Source: Vitellaria paradoxa
Lineage: Eukaryota; Streptophyta; Magnoliopsida; Ericales; Sapotaceae
DNA: 64,000 nucleotides
Assembly (NCBI GenBank): GCA_019916065.1
Contig: CM034236.1
Location: forward strand, 21,903,508 to 21,967,507
Direction of reading: 5' to 3'
Part shown: positions 1 to 12,797 of the stretch, piece after piece
How the letters are laid out: each line of letters begins with the position of its first letter
Numbering within the stretch: position 1 is the stretch's first letter
The notes under the pieces: generated by a model
The model's database searches: none
What the model was told of the DNA's origin: nothing
What the model saw: only the letters and a program-made list of their open reading frames with translations
Program-made: the position numbers and the translations under genes

Positions 1-2253
1 GATTTTAATCGATTGAATTGATTTAATTTGATAAAGAAAATTTGTTAAAATATATATTTAAATTTCTATGTTTAAGAAAAAAAATTAAATTTAACTTTAT
101 TATAAATGCAATATTATGAGATATAAAGATAAATTTATTTACTTATTTAAATAATTAAAAAATTATTAAACTCTCATAAAATTTTATTATTTTAAATTAA
201 ATTTCAAATGGTAAAAAATTTTAAAATGTGAGCTGTAAAATGAAATAAAATCCAATTTATAAAGGTAGTGTTTTGATTTCAAACGTGAAAAATAATGGTG
301 AAAATTCTCACCAAATAAAATTAAAACTCCACCGATTCTACATTTTCAAATTGAGTGCAAATTTAGCTTATTATTATTATTATTATTTTTTTGTAGAATA
401 TTTAGCCCTCTTACTTTTGTTTATGTCATAATGTTATTGTAATTTTTTGTTTGGTGCCCTGATTTTATTGAGGGAAGAAGAAAAGTAATTAATATAAAAT
501 TAATTTTCTTGTTTAATAATAGTGCAATTTAAAAAAAAGCTGAAATTTAAAAATTGAAAAATTAATTTAAGATATTTTTATTTTTTATTTTTTTTTCCAA
601 TCAAACTAAATTAGAACATCTATATGTTTAAATTAAAGCATGAGGGAATGAAGGAAGCCCAGCACGTTGTATTTTATATGTTTTTTTTTTTTGGGCTATG
701 TGCCTATCTTTAATTTTGAATAGTATTTTTCATAAGTTTATGATGGATCATTTTGTTATTATTGTGAGTAATTGAATTTTTGTCTCTTTTCTAATGTTTG
801 AATATTAAATTTTATTTTTACTTTAAAGATCTCAGAGATATACTACTTCCATTTCACTAACTACTTTTTTTTTTAGATAATTAACATGTCTAGCATATTT
901 TTAATTTATCTTTTAATGTAAAAATAATATACGATAAAATTTAATTATATTTAAAAAATTAAAAAAAGTTGATAAAAATTAATTTTTTTTATATTTTTTG
1001 AGATCCGAATACCTTACATATATATATATATTGTTCAAATGTAGCTCATTTTTAAATAAATGTGACTAAACAAGCTTAATGCTAAGCTCAAATTGTTCAT
1101 AAATAAATTTTTATTGTTAATGCATGTTTTATATTATAATAGTAAAAATTCATTACAATCAAATAATGTTCGACAAAAAGCATTTACTAATTGAAATTTA
1201 TTTTTGTTTATTTTAAATATAGTTACTAAAATAAAAAAAAAATTACATTTGTATAATTCCTAACATATATAGATATAACATATAAATTTAAAATATTATT
1301 GTGAAATATTATTGTTCAAAATGGAGTTATTAATATAGAAGTTGATAAATTAAAACTTCAATAAATCTTAATGTACTTTTAGAAAGAAAAGCACATCACC
1401 ATGTACACAAATATTTAATTAATATGTTTTAAAATATATATTATTTAATTATATGTTTATACTATTATATAAAGTAAATATTAAGACTAATAATAATATT
1501 TTAAAATTTATGAAAATTTTTGTTAAGTCTTATTTTCTTCTCCTTATAATATTTCTAAGTTTCCTATAATTAACAATAACTTCAATGGTATGAAAAGAAA
1601 ATTTTTAAACCACCATATAATTAGTAATTATTATCTTCCTTGAGTACTTTTCAACTCCCTATTACTTATATAATTTTTTATATTTTTAAATCTTTTAATT
1701 AGTTAATATCTATTTAGATACTCTTAACTATTCATTAATTATTATTAGAGACAGTTTTACCAAAGTATTTTTTTATAATTTTATTTTATTTTACAATAAA
1801 AATTTAACAAAAATCACATACAGTGTGAGTGATCAAACATTCTAGTATAAATATTAAACGAGTCTGGACTTTTAACGAGTAGAGCGAAACACTTTTTATA
1901 AGCTTGACATGTTTTAATTTGACTGGTTTATTAAATGACTTTGATTTTTCTATTCGATCTCAACTTATTTATTAAATCAACAAGTTGAGGCATGAAGCTC
2001 TAAGGAACAACTCTCATTTGCAGGCGTCCAACTGCATACAAATACGAACCCCAATATATATATATATATATTTTGAAGCCCACAGAAATAAATTTAGGCA
2101 TTCAGGTTAATTAATCATGGGTCTGATAGGGCACACCATGCATGAGAGAATTCATAACATACACTGATATATATATATATATATATAGATATGATGTCAT
2201 TCCCAACTCATAAAGAGGTGGAAAATTAGTCATACATTTGTCATCTTAGCTAA
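1..2253. other. AT-rich intergenic stretch downstream of the LAX2-like gene
   Basis: No coding region can be supported here. The sequence is strongly AT-rich with poly-A/T runs and TA microsatellites (about 2055-2071 and 2168-2188). Positions about 840-1015 resemble, in reverse complement, AT-rich repeats at 8480-8620, 8817-8945 and 10643-10795. The part nearest 2253 is presumably the 3' UTR and terminator region of the minus-strand gene, but no clear poly(A) signal stood out against the AT background. Confidence 0.5.
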
Positions 2254-5200
2254 TTAACTTCCTCTTCCATAATGCAGAGACATGAGATGATTTACCAACA
2301 TTTCATGTGAACTTTGAATCGATGCAGCAGCTGCTGATCTAGAATTTACAGATTCAATCAGTCTTGGAAGCCAGATGTCATCTCTTACATGCCTCAAGGT
2401 CAACCGCTCTGACAACTCCTGCCCCATGCATGATATCTCAACCTGTACTTATAATGTATATATATGTGTGTGAGAAAGCAAGCTTAGAACCTAACTTAAT
2501 ACACTACTTGGTTGCATAGCAGTAGAGAAAGAATGTCACATTAATTTTCATCCTTGGAGCAGCATCTATATATATATACCCATATATGTAACATGAACAT
2601 GGACAGTGGCCAGGGGTTTCAAACATTAATATACTTCTTCCCACCATTGATTATCTCATCAAGAAAACTACATCATACCTTAGCACGTTGATATATATTT
2701 TTTAAATAAAAAGTACTTAATCAAAATAACTATTACACAAATCATCAATAGTGTATGTAAGATGTGTGTAGGTAAACAAAAATTGTTCAATATAAAAAGT
2801 TAGTCTTAACCAAATGTGTGCAGATGCAAAGATCAAAAACCCCGGCAAGAGCATTAATTCCTAAAATCCTTTCCTTGGTGTATAAATGTAGATCTAGCTT
2901 CTAGAATTTCAATTGAACACGCCTAAATTTAAATGCAAAATGTATCACATGTTAATTTTCATAGCATTAGTGGTGCATTCAAGTACCCCAAAAAAAAAAA
3001 AAAAAAAAAATCAAATCCCCAATTTGACAACCCTTAACTTGAAGTGGACAACCTCACTTTTTTCTTACTTATTTTATAGAAGGTGGGTTTATATCTCCTT
3101 CTTCCTTTTTATGTTACGGTGAATCACCACACTTTTAGTACTTTTCTACTGCTTCTCATGAAAGTTAGGTTTATATATTCCTCCTTTCTTTCATTGCTTT
3201 TTATAAGTTAGTATACTGGTTAGGGTCTTGCCTAATCCTTGGAGGCTTTTGCCAAAAAAAAAAAAAAAAAAGAAAGAAAAAAAGAAAAAAAAATTTGATA
3301 TCAAAAAAGAAAATTTGACCTCCCCACGGCCTGACGTGAAAAAATAAAAAAAAATTGTGGATTTATTTTTTCTTTCTATATTTTTCTCTTTTCTGTACTC
3401 TCGTGCTCTAATAGTGTATCATATCATATGCACCCAAATTCCAACGTTTGTCACCAGTTAATGATGGAAGCCATCCAAAGTAAGGTTGAAGTTTGTGGTC
3501 CACAAGTTTCACAAATTAAGAAGAGACAAAATACAGTTCTTACAACTGCCCAACTCAACGTATCCTTAATGTCAAAGTCAAATTATATAATTAAGATTCG
3601 AAAAAAAAAAATACAAACAATAAAACATTAAATGTCTCAAGAGTTTTAAACATGAAAGTACAAATGCTGTTTTCATTTTGCCTGAATGTAATTTCAAAAC
3701 AAATTTTAAAGTGAAGTACAGAAAATCTCTCCAATTTATATTAAATTTTACTTTAATTCACATTTTTCTAATTTTAATAGATAATTTTATAATTATAATC
3801 AAATGTCACTTTGGCCATTCCATTAAATTTATTAATGAAAAATATTATATATCTATCTCAATTTTCTTAACAGTTATTAACAAAAAGATTAAAGTACAAC
3901 TTGATTATAATTAAAGGAGATGTTAACTATGACAATTAGAATTGTAGGTATTAAATTTGAGAGAAGGTGTACACTGTAAAAGTAATTTCCTTACTCTAGA
4001 TTTTAAAATTTAGGGATGATTTTAAATACTGTTATAGTCATCGTAATATAACAATTTAAAGAATTTTAATTTTGTTATATATTGATCACGATATTAAGAT
4101 TCAATTAATTTATATTAGCTATACTATGTGATTATTATATCCTTGACTATTAGGGCAATCATTACTAATTTTTAAGACCATGATTCTACACAAATGGAGG
4201 TGGGTAAACTGCATCAAACCCAGGCTTCATGTTTTACTTGCACAACCACCCTTTCTCCCGGCTAAAATCAGAACTACTTGGCAAGCTCAAATATTTCCAA
4301 GCGATAGTATTTCAGTATTATAATGGCCCCGTTTCGAGTAAAAAAAAAAGATAAGTTGTGATAAAATGTGATTTGGAGTTAATTTTGACGTCATTTTTTT
4401 TGAAAAGTAACAAATCGTGGAAACAGTTTTCCAAATCTGTTCCTACCAATTCAAAAAAATTTCACAAAAAATAACGACAATGGTACTTGTTTAAAAACTT
4501 TCGATATGAAGAATATGATTGTATAAAAAATTTACACATTTAGTTGACCTACTTTCAGATTTTTTTTATTTTTTTAGTGAAATATTGAAATTTTTTGAAA
4601 TTAACGATGACAGAAAAATTAGAGATAGAAGAATTATTAGAGATTTATAGAATTTTTTTTTTTTTTTAATTTTTTAGTATGCTAAACGCGCCCAATGTCA
4701 TGCTAGATGATACGGTAGATGTACACTGATAATGAGAAGAGCGGAAGTGGGACTCAAGAAAGTCTGAGTTTAGAATAAGAAAACACCCATTAAGACATAT
4801 GTACGGTGCACGTGGACGAGATAGCAGCACATGGCAAAGAAATAGTAAATGATATTAGCACTCATAAAAAAAAAATAAATAAAAATCTTCCACTCTTTGT
4901 TATGAGTAAATATTTTTTCCTGTAATTGAATATTATTAAAAAAATTTTTGAGTGCTAATATCATCTCCCTAAAAAAATATACCATGTGTACATATACAAT
5001 AGAAAGTGTTATATCAAATTCTCAAAAATGAAGTTTTGGTCCAAATAATATTATTTTTAAAAAATATTCTTATCTAATATCCTCTCGTAACTAAATTCTA
5101 ATCTAATACTTTTCCTTTTACATCACCCTTTATTTTTAAAGAATTTAAATTTTATATTACTTTCCTTATTATTTCTTTTTATTTAATTTTTCTTTTAAGA

Positions 5201-8200
5201 TCTATTAATATCATCTCATACTAAATGATTTTATATCTCTATGCATATTTATGGAGGACGTAATCTATTTAATAAAATATTTTATTTGCTTGAGGTACCA
5301 ATTTAATAATTCATAAAGTAAGAGTAGAGAATATTTTTGTATACTTATATATATAATTATTTCATTCTTTCTCAACTCGTTCTTAAGTAGTCTTTTAAGA
5401 CTCTTGTGAACTTTAATTTCTTTTAAAAAGTTAATAATTGAAAATTATATTAAAGAATTAAAACAGAGTTATCACATTTGTTTCGAAAAAGCATTAAAAA
5501 CTTTTACCAGAAAATATTTAAAACCAAATTGAATTACCATTTTTTAAGAATGTATTAACAAAAATTTTATTTTGGAAAATAATAAAAAGGAAAAAAAATG
5601 TCTCACTTGTTTAAAAAAAAAGCATTAACATATTTTGTTTGAAAAAATATTAAATAATGAAAAAGAAAACTTACAATTCATACAATTACATAAAATAAGA
5701 ATTGATGTGAATATAAAATGTATTCTTACATAAAACAAGAATTGAAGTTAAATTTGAACTTAACGAAAAAAAAAAACACTAACTATATTCTATCTCCATA
5801 GTTACGGGGAAGGGGTATTAACAGAATCTAATTAAAAATGTTAATAAAAAAATAAAAATGAAAGTAGAAATAGAAAATAGTTTACAAGTTAATTAAGTAT
5901 TTGACTAAAAATATGAAATGATGTGGAAAGAAAAAGTGCTTAAAATAAGAATTAATTTTGAGATAATAGTCAATTAAATTATTGTCAACAATAATATTAT
6001 TTAGGTCAAAAACTCATTAAAATATGCCTGACATTTTGTAGAAGAATATTGAATCCTGAAATGATCGAGATTAGATCACATTAAAGGCATCCAACTTTTA
6101 CACTATCATAAGTGGCATCCTATACGATATGATGTTACTTAACTTTTCATTTAAGGTGAAATACCTGTGTTGACCTGACATGATGCCTATATGAATGTGC
6201 GATTCGTATCAAATATGTTATAAATTTTTGAAGAGGTGAAGGCTAGATATAAAAATTTTTTAGACAAAATATGACTACAAACTTTTTTATCTTTCATTGT
6301 ATAAAAAGATTAAATACCAAATCAACTTTTATAATTTATTTCACGAGTGAATTTTCATTTTAAGTTCATTTTTATTTTATAACTTACTACATAAGTGTTG
6401 TTGCAACACTTTTTTTTGTTTGTACATATTATTATAAATTACACTTACATATATGACTTTTTTATCTTTCATTGTATAAAAAGATTAAATACCAAATCAA
6501 CTTTTATAATTTATTTAACGAGTGAATTTTCATTTTAAGTTCATTTTTATTTTATAACTTACTACATAAGTGTTGTTGCAACACTTTTTTTTGTTTGTAC
6601 ATATTATTATAAATTACACTTACATATATGATAATATTATTTTATATGTTGTATTTGCCTACCTGTATTCAAAATTTAAACATTTTTACAGTCAAATTTC
6701 CGTATCTTTAAATATAAATAATAGACAAATCTAATATATAAATATGTATCCAAACTCAATACTTGTACCCGAATCTAAGCAATTCAGATTATAATAATTT
6801 CCGTAACCATTGTAAATATAATATAATAAATACAAAGCGTAACATATATAAAATAATTAAAATTTAATATAACAATCATGATGCAAGGAATTATAACAAT
6901 AAAGAACTGTTTGATAACGCTGTTGTTTTTCTGTTTACGTTTATATGTTTATGTTTTTTATTTTTTATTTTATGTTATCATTTTCGTTTTTTAAAATGAA
7001 AACTGAAATTGCGTTTGAAAATACAACTTTATTTACAATTACTATTTTTTATTTTCATAAAATATTTAATTTTATTACTTTTTTAAAGATTAATTGAATT
7101 TAATAAATATATTTTATAATAATTTAATTTAATTATATTATTTATTAAAAATAATTAAATAAAATATCAATATTAAATCATTTAATCCAGTAAATATAAA
7201 ATATATTAATTATAATATAATTACATTATTTACTAAAAATAATTGAATAAAATATATTTCAAAATAATTTAAATAATTAAATTATGGTATTTATTAAAAA
7301 TAACTTAATAAAATATAATTCATATTTAAATAAATTGATTAAATTAAATTAGTTATTAAATTAATTTAATTTAATTATGATTTTTATAAAAAATAATTTA
7401 TTAAATAATTTAATATTATTTAAATTAATTATTAAACTAAATTAAATAATTTAATTATAAAATTTTTTATTAAAAATAATTTAATAAAATATATTTACAT
7501 TAATTAAATTATTTATTAAATTAAATTAATATATTATATTTTACTATTTATTAAAAATATTTTAATAATATATATTTCTTATTAATTGAATTAACTAATT
7601 TAATTTTTGTTATTTATTAGAAATAAATTAATAATGGATATTACATATTAATTTAATTATATTATTTATTAAAAATAATTTTAATTTAATAAACTATTTG
7701 AATAAAATAATTTATTTTAATATGATGTAACAAAAATGAATAAAGTATTAGAATTAACAAACTGTTTGCAATAGAAAAAGAAAACAGAGTAAAAACACAT
7801 CTTTTTACATTTTTCTGTTTAAATTTTTATTTTTTTGAAAATAAAAAATATAAACATATTTAACAAATATGTTTCTATTGTTAATTTATAAAATTTTAAA
7901 AATATAAATAAAAAAATAAAAATAAAAACGTTACCAAGCCTAAGGATAGTTATTTAAAAGGCGTAAGCCGAAACAATGTGGCTTATGCATTCACTGATTA
8001 AGTAGTTACAGCAACAATAGTTTCCAAATGGGCTGCTAGCTAACTAGCTTCAGTCCCCAGGCTCTTGGGACTCGACAATGGGGTAAGGAATACCTTAGTT
8101 GTTATCAAGCAGTTGAGACAATGACATTTCCCCATTTTTAAACTTTCCATTTCTATGGTTAAGTATGTAATATATGACTTTTAAAAGACAGCAGTTTTAT

Positions 8201-9905
8201 GAATCATCATGAGATTCATTTACTATCAGATTCCTTTAAAATTTTACTGAGTGTACTGAGTTCACAAAGATCATGAAGTTGAAGTAAGCAGCCTTATTCA
8301 GGCTGGTTGATCAGCATGAATCAAATCAATATTTCAATGCGCTCTCTTACTCTCTCTGGTATGATTATTATTACTGACTGCACAACCTCAGCCCATATTT
8401 GGTGCAATGTAAGAATTGTATTGCTGAATAGAAGCGGAGAAAGACCAAACTATGTCATAGTGTCAAATATTCATAATTTATGAGTTTGAAAACGTTTGAT
8501 TTATTAAAATTTATTTACTTTAATTAATTTTTAATATTTTTAATTAAATTTTATCATACATCATTTTTACATTAATTTTTTATTTTTTTATATTTTTTTA
8601 ACATTCAGACACCGTCTCAAACCCAAAGGTAAAGCCAGATCTACGATTGCATATGTACAGTAGGCTACAGGGAATTAGGTATCATTAACTTAAGCTACAA
8701 AGACGGGAAATGATTAGCTAGGCACTGGACCACGTAATGCAACATTGTCATTTTCCTAAACAAAAGATACACTTTCATGCAAAGTCTCATGATGAAAGTA
8801 AGTAATAATTATGGATATGTTTAGTTGACAAAAAGTTAATTAAAAATATAATAAAAATAAAAAGATATGATATAAAAATATTATGTAAAAAATTAAATTA
8901 AAAAAATATAAAAAATTAATTAAAATTGATAAATTTTGATATATATATATATATATATATGGAGAAGAAAAAGCAATTAACCCCATAAGACACAAGAGTT
9001 GGTAATTACCTCAGCTTCGTTGGAGAGACCAAGCTTTCTAACCAGGTACATCTTAACCATCAAAACTGTCATGTTCTCATCTCTTTCAAACCAAAAATAA
9101 TAAATAAATCCCAAATCCAAAAGGAAAGAAAAAGAAAAGGCAACATCAGCTTTTTCACTTATTTCACAGAACACCATCATTATCAAGTTGAAAAAAGGAA
9201 AAAAAAACAAAAAAAGAAAAACCACTGGGACACCTGACATGATCATGTTTGAATGTATATAGGCAAGTAAATAATCGAACCACTTACTTCACCCTAATGT
9301 ATGTCTTTGGTAACTGGGGCAGCTCTTCTCCATTCCTGCCATTAATTGTCAACAATTAATCACCCATCAATATAAATCTAGAGACTTCCACAGCATATAT
9401 ATAGAGAGAGAGAGGGGGGAGAGAGAGAGAGAGAGACTGGTTGTTGTTTATACCTGTTGATTGAGGAGTGTAGCGTGAACCACAAACCAGGCTGGGGTCT
9501 ACCATAGTAATGGTGGGTATTTGAATCTGACGACTGCAATGGCCATGATGGTGATGTGAACAAAGTTAATGATGAGGGAGGAGGCAGAGATAGAGCAACC
9601 CCAGCCTCGCTTCTGGTAGGACTCTCATTTTCAAACCCTAAACCTAATTTTAACCCTGATTGCTTTTGGGTTTGGTGTGAAGGCAAAGGAGGAGTAGTAG
9701 AAGGAGTAGCAGTAATAGTTAAGAATGACGATGTAGACGCCGCAGAAGCTAGGGTTAATCTATTTTTCACTGGTTTTCTACAGGCTGAGCCAAACCCTAA
9801 ACCCAGCTCGAGCCAATCTCTCTCTCCGGCTTCCTCTCCCTCTTCCTCCTCTTCTTTTTCTTTTAATTGATCAAAACCTTTGTGGGTTTTGGAAGAAGTG
9901 GCCAT
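2254..9905 (-). CDS. LAX PANICLE 2-like protein (RAWUL-type ubiquitin-fold domain), 4 exons
   Basis: I assembled this from four exons read 5' to 3' on the minus strand: 9905-9454, 9335-9288, 9082-9010 and 2442-2254. All introns are GT-AG, and the joins keep one frame of 253 codons plus TAA. Exon 1 encodes an acidic N-terminus with Glu runs, then two Leu-rich motifs (DWLELGLGFG and LKLGLGFE) that fit the LxLxL EAR pattern, then a Ser/Thr/Pro-rich linker ending GLWFTLHSSINR. Exons 2-4 supply LPQLPKTYIRVK, MTVLMVKMYLVRKLGLSNEAE, ISCMGQELSERLTLRHVRDD, IW and a C-terminal LHYGR. This pattern is the ubiquitin-like domain shared by LAX PANICLE 2-like proteins and, more distantly, DRIP-type E3 ligases. 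No RING finger is present, which favours the LAX2 side. In rice LAX2 is a nuclear factor in axillary meristem formation; that role here is inference. The start at 9905 was chosen as the first Met of the acidic domain; an in-frame Met upstream at 10040 is possible. The long last intron is unusual. Confidence 0.82.
4325..4693. mobile_element. MITE-like element with short terminal inverted repeats
   Basis: The left end reads GGCCCCGTTTCGAGTA. The right end, in reverse complement, reads GGGCGCGTTTAGCATA. Both ends are flanked by AAT, consistent with a 3-bp target duplication. There is no ORF, the interior is AT-rich, and the length is about 369 bp. The GGSCSCGTTT ends resemble Tourist/Harbinger-type MITEs, although the usual TSD there is TWA. 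It lies in the last intron of the LAX2-like gene. Confidence 0.45.
6281..6630. repeat. 175-bp perfect-register tandem duplication
   Basis: Positions 6281-6455 and 6456-6630 are nearly identical; one clear difference is ttcacg versus ttaacg. Each unit starts ACTTTTTTATC and ends at the same TACATATATG. The near identity points to a recent duplication inside the long intron. Each unit contains the small inverted repeat GTGTTGTTGCAACAC. Confidence 0.9.
6903..7945. mobile_element. AT-rich MITE-like element (hAT-style ends), copy 1
   Basis: The left end reads GTTTGATAACGCTGTTG. The right end, in reverse complement, reads GGCTTGGTAACGTTTTTA, an imperfect terminal inverted repeat. The body is made of TTAATT-type words with no ORF. 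The right part shows the same order of motifs as 23181-23752 (ATAGAAAAAGA, then AAAGACACAT or AAAAACACAT, then GTTACCAAGC), so the two are one family. No convincing target-site duplication was found. It sits in the last intron of the LAX2-like gene. Confidence 0.5.
8817..8945. repeat. Dispersed AT-rich repeat, copy in the intron
   Basis: This stretch aligns by eye with 10643-10795. Shared words include TTGACAAAAA or TTAACAAAAA, then an ATTATGT block, then AAAAAAATATAAAAAATTGATAAA. Reverse-complement relatives appear at about 8480-8620 and 840-1015. This suggests a small MITE family seeded around the LAX2-like locus. Low-complexity AT composition limits certainty. Confidence 0.35.
9402..9436. 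repeat. GA/CT microsatellite in intron 1
   Basis: An interrupted (GA)n tract with a short G run lies inside the first intron (9453-9336) of the LAX2-like gene, close to the splice donor. In the gene's sense it reads as a CT-rich pyrimidine tract. Confidence 0.8.
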
Positions 9906-10960
9906 GAGTGGATTTTTTTTGTCTCTTTTTTTCTTTTGGGGAAAGGGTGCGGTTGGTAAATGATAGGATATGGTTTGGTTTGGGCGTTTATGGATAGGCA
10001 AACTTCTCTGCTGTTTATACCAAATCACAAAATCATACATACGTATAGTATCTATTATATATATTTGTAAAATATATCTAACAAGACATTGTTCTCAAGT
10101 CTCTGCATTTTGTTGTTTTTCTAGTTACGTGTTTGTAATTTCTTTGACTTGCTTTCGAGTTTTTATGCACACTCTCTCTGGGTCTCGGGAATAAAACCCC
10201 CCTATACACGGAATTATAGGAGGTACTGACTGTTGTTCTTTACCGAGGCATGGTCTGCTCCCCCATAGCTTTCCTTTCTTCTTGTCATTGAATCTTAACA
10301 GTTGAAGAACTAGGAATTATTATTATTTCCATATACACGCAACGGAGTATCTGTGGAAGACACTATTCTATGAGAGAGAGGGGAAAAAAAAAGGAAGAAA
10401 AAAAAAAAAGCGAAAAGACAAAAGACAAAAGTACGTAAATCTAGAGAGAGTGGGAGAGGACAATACGGCTGAGTATTTTGTTGTATCTATGGAGAGAATG
10501 CCCTTATGTGCTTTTGTACGAAGCGTTGATCCATTCAAAAACTGGTTCGATTGCTGTTCTCTTAGCTTCATTTGGACTAGTAGAGGGATGGAAAACTGGA
10601 TTTGACAGGAAAATAAAAAAAGAAAGAAAAAGTTGAACTTTGATGGTGTTTGATTAACAAAAACTATAATAAAAATATAAAATGGTGATGTAAAATTATT
10701 ATGTGACTAAATTTAATTGAAAAAAATATAAAAAATTGATAAAAATGAGTGAATTTTACTAAATTTTGGACTTTCAAATAGTCCATTTATGCTGTTTAAT
10801 TTTAAGAAAAAAAAAATTGGGGGAAATATGTATTGATACGTATATCACAATTTAACTCCAATTAATGATGGAGTCCGCTTCATATATATATTCATTGAAA
10901 CAGATATCATATTAACTTAATTTATGAAAATAATGTAGATTAATTATGCATTATTTCTAT
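9906..10960 (-). promoter_or_regulatory. Upstream region of the LAX2-like gene
   Basis: The roughly 1 kb upstream of the chosen start holds no supported gene. A TATA-like AT stretch lies at about 10052-10066 (minus strand AATATATATAATAG), about 150 bp before the ATG, and is a candidate core promoter. A long homopurine tract at 10371-10411 and an AT-rich repeat copy at 10643-10795 lie further upstream. The TATA assignment is an inference from position and composition only. Confidence 0.3.
10643..10795. repeat. Dispersed AT-rich repeat, copy upstream of the LAX2-like gene
   Basis: Starts near GGTGTTTGATTAACAAAAAC and aligns by eye with 8817-8945. No clean inverted termini or target duplication was resolved. 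Confidence 0.35.
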
Positions 10961-11338
10961 TGTTACAAAGAAACATACCTAATGGGTGGATGGAAATTTG
11001 ACAGTAATGAAAGATTTACAATAAAGGCAGCTAATCTTGACTAAATTAAAAAGGGTTTAGCAAAATTTTGTTAAATATCCACACTAATTTTTTCAAATAG
11101 AATAGTATAAATATGTGCGGAAGGATTATTGTTTTGATGTGACAAAAAATAAAAAGGTTTTCATAAGAGAGGTTGAGAAGTAAGACAGAGAGGTGAGAAG
11201 AAACTAAGAGGTTTTGTATTCCTTTATATTTTTCATAAAATATAGCGAAGCTCTTCATGAATGTAAGCATTGCTGAACCACGTAAAATTCTTATGTTATT
11301 CTTTGTTTATGTTTTTAGCTCCTTCTATTTCCCCAACA
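10961..11338 (+). repeat. 5' LTR of copia I
   Basis: It begins TGTTACAAAG and ends CCCCAACA, giving TGTT...AACA ends. From 10983 onward it aligns with the 3' LTR, including TGGAAATTTGACAGTAATG and TTCATAAAATATAG. The start is set by length and the TGTT match; the first ~22 bases are diverged. Confidence 0.7.
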
Positions 11339-11362
11339 AAGAGTATAAGAGCTAGTGTGAGA
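11339..11362 (+). other. Degenerate primer-binding site (initiator Met tRNA type)
   Basis: GTATAAGAGCTAG directly after the 5' LTR resembles the plant copia PBS TGGTATCAGAGC, with substitutions. Confidence 0.55.
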
Positions 11363-11935
11363 GAGTCGAACCAAAAATAGTTCAAGTTTACCTCTGCCTA
11401 AATTTTTTGGACTTGCTTAAAATTCATTTTTGAGTATACCAAAGTGATCCTCTCGACAAGACGAAACCAATGATTTAAACCACGTCAAAAACAGAGTTCA
11501 AATGAGCATGAACAGTGTTTACGAAGTTTTCACAAGAAAACTTACGAACTACATGACTAATGCCTGAGAAAGGAAGACGGTGAATCTTGTTTTAAAAGAG
11601 ATTCACTATATATAATAAATTTGTAAGTATAAGTAATATGAGCGAAACTTGTTCAGGCGCTTTAATTGTTTAATTGTTTATAAAATATCAGGGTTCAATT
11701 CTTGGTTTTAACATTTTGTTGAAAGTTTTTATTTTAAATATCCATCAACTTGCCCAATCAATGCCACCTCTTGACTGATTTTTTAATTACGAATTGACCT
11801 CTAAAATTTTGAGAAATTACAGTGTAACCCCAAAATTTTGAGAGTTTTTCTATTAAGCCCTTTTTGGGGGTTTTTCGACATTTCAGATTCATCTGTGGGA
11901 TCAAAATCTGAGGATTTTATTTTCAGAGTAATATA

Positions 11936-12797
11936 ATGGAGGAAATAAGGGGCATGATCAAGTTAAATTATGGTAATTATTCCATTTGGAAATCCAGAAT
12001 GGAGGACATCCTTTATTGTAAGGATTTGTTTGCACCCATCCAAAGAAATACTGCTAAACCAATCACGATGACAGAGGATGCTTGGAAAGTCTTACATCGA
12101 AAGTGCATTGCCGTCATTCAGCAATGGGTTGATCAAAGTGTATTCCATTATGTTTCACAAGAAACTGCAGCAAATGTCTTGTGAACTAAGTTGGGATCTA
12201 TGTACAAAAGACAAACAACATTAAACAAAACTTACCCAGTGAGGAAGCTTGTCAATATAAAGTATAAGGATGGACACAGCATATCAAAACACTTTGGTGA
12301 CTTTCAAGGTGTAGTAAATCAATTAACTACACTGAAGATGTTGCTAGAAGATGAATTACAACCATTATTGTTGCTAAGTTCATTGCCAAATAGTTAAGAG
12401 ACACTAGTGATGTCGCTCAATAATTCAGCCCCTAATAGCACAGTGACATTAGGGATGGTAAAGGACAACTTGCTCAATAAAAAAACTTAAAAGAAGGAGC
12501 AAGGCTTTCACGTATAACCATAAATTCTTGTTACCCAAAAATAAGAAAGATGTGGTAGAAGCCAGAGCAGAGATCATCACAATAATACAGAAAAAGTCCA
12601 GAGGGAGATCCCAAGTAAGAAAAGACATCGAATGCTATTATTGTAAAAAGAAGGGCCACATTAAAAAATATTATAAAGCCTTCAAAAGAGAGCAAAAGAA
12701 AGGTGAAGGTACAAGCAATGGAGATAGGTCCACAGTTGTAGTAGAAGGAGATATAGTTATTGTTTGCAATAATGCCTATATAGGGCTCACAAGCTAA
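11936..12797 (+). pseudogene. copia I gag relic
   Basis: The start (MEEIRGMIKLNYGNYSIWK) matches the N-terminus of plant copia gag (UBN2 type). The frame is broken by a TGA at 12182 and continues in a shifted frame at 12191-12397. A nucleic-acid-binding knuckle follows near 12634: CYYCKKKGHIKKYYK has C-x2-C-x4-H, but the last Cys is Tyr. The original protein packaged the element's RNA. Confidence 0.8.

Larger units (their letters stand above)
2443..9009 (-). other. 6.57-kb last intron of the LAX2-like gene
   Basis: The intron starts GTAATTACC after the GAG codon of exon 3 and ends in AAGTACAG before the GTT codon of exon 4. It holds no coding sequence I can support. Its content is extremely AT-rich and includes a MITE-like element (4325-4693), a 175-bp tandem duplication (6281-6630), a larger AT-rich MITE-like element (6903-7945) and a TA microsatellite (about 8940-8960). 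The size fits growth by repeat insertion. Confidence 0.75.

Noticed and set aside
3428..3914. Two small plus-strand open frames
   Set aside because: Both are low-complexity, AT-driven and inside the LAX2-like intron, with no family resemblance.
9556..9870. Plus-strand 104-codon open frame opposite the LAX2-like exon 1
   Set aside because: It is the antisense shadow of exon 1. The minus strand has recognised domain motifs and fitting splice sites.
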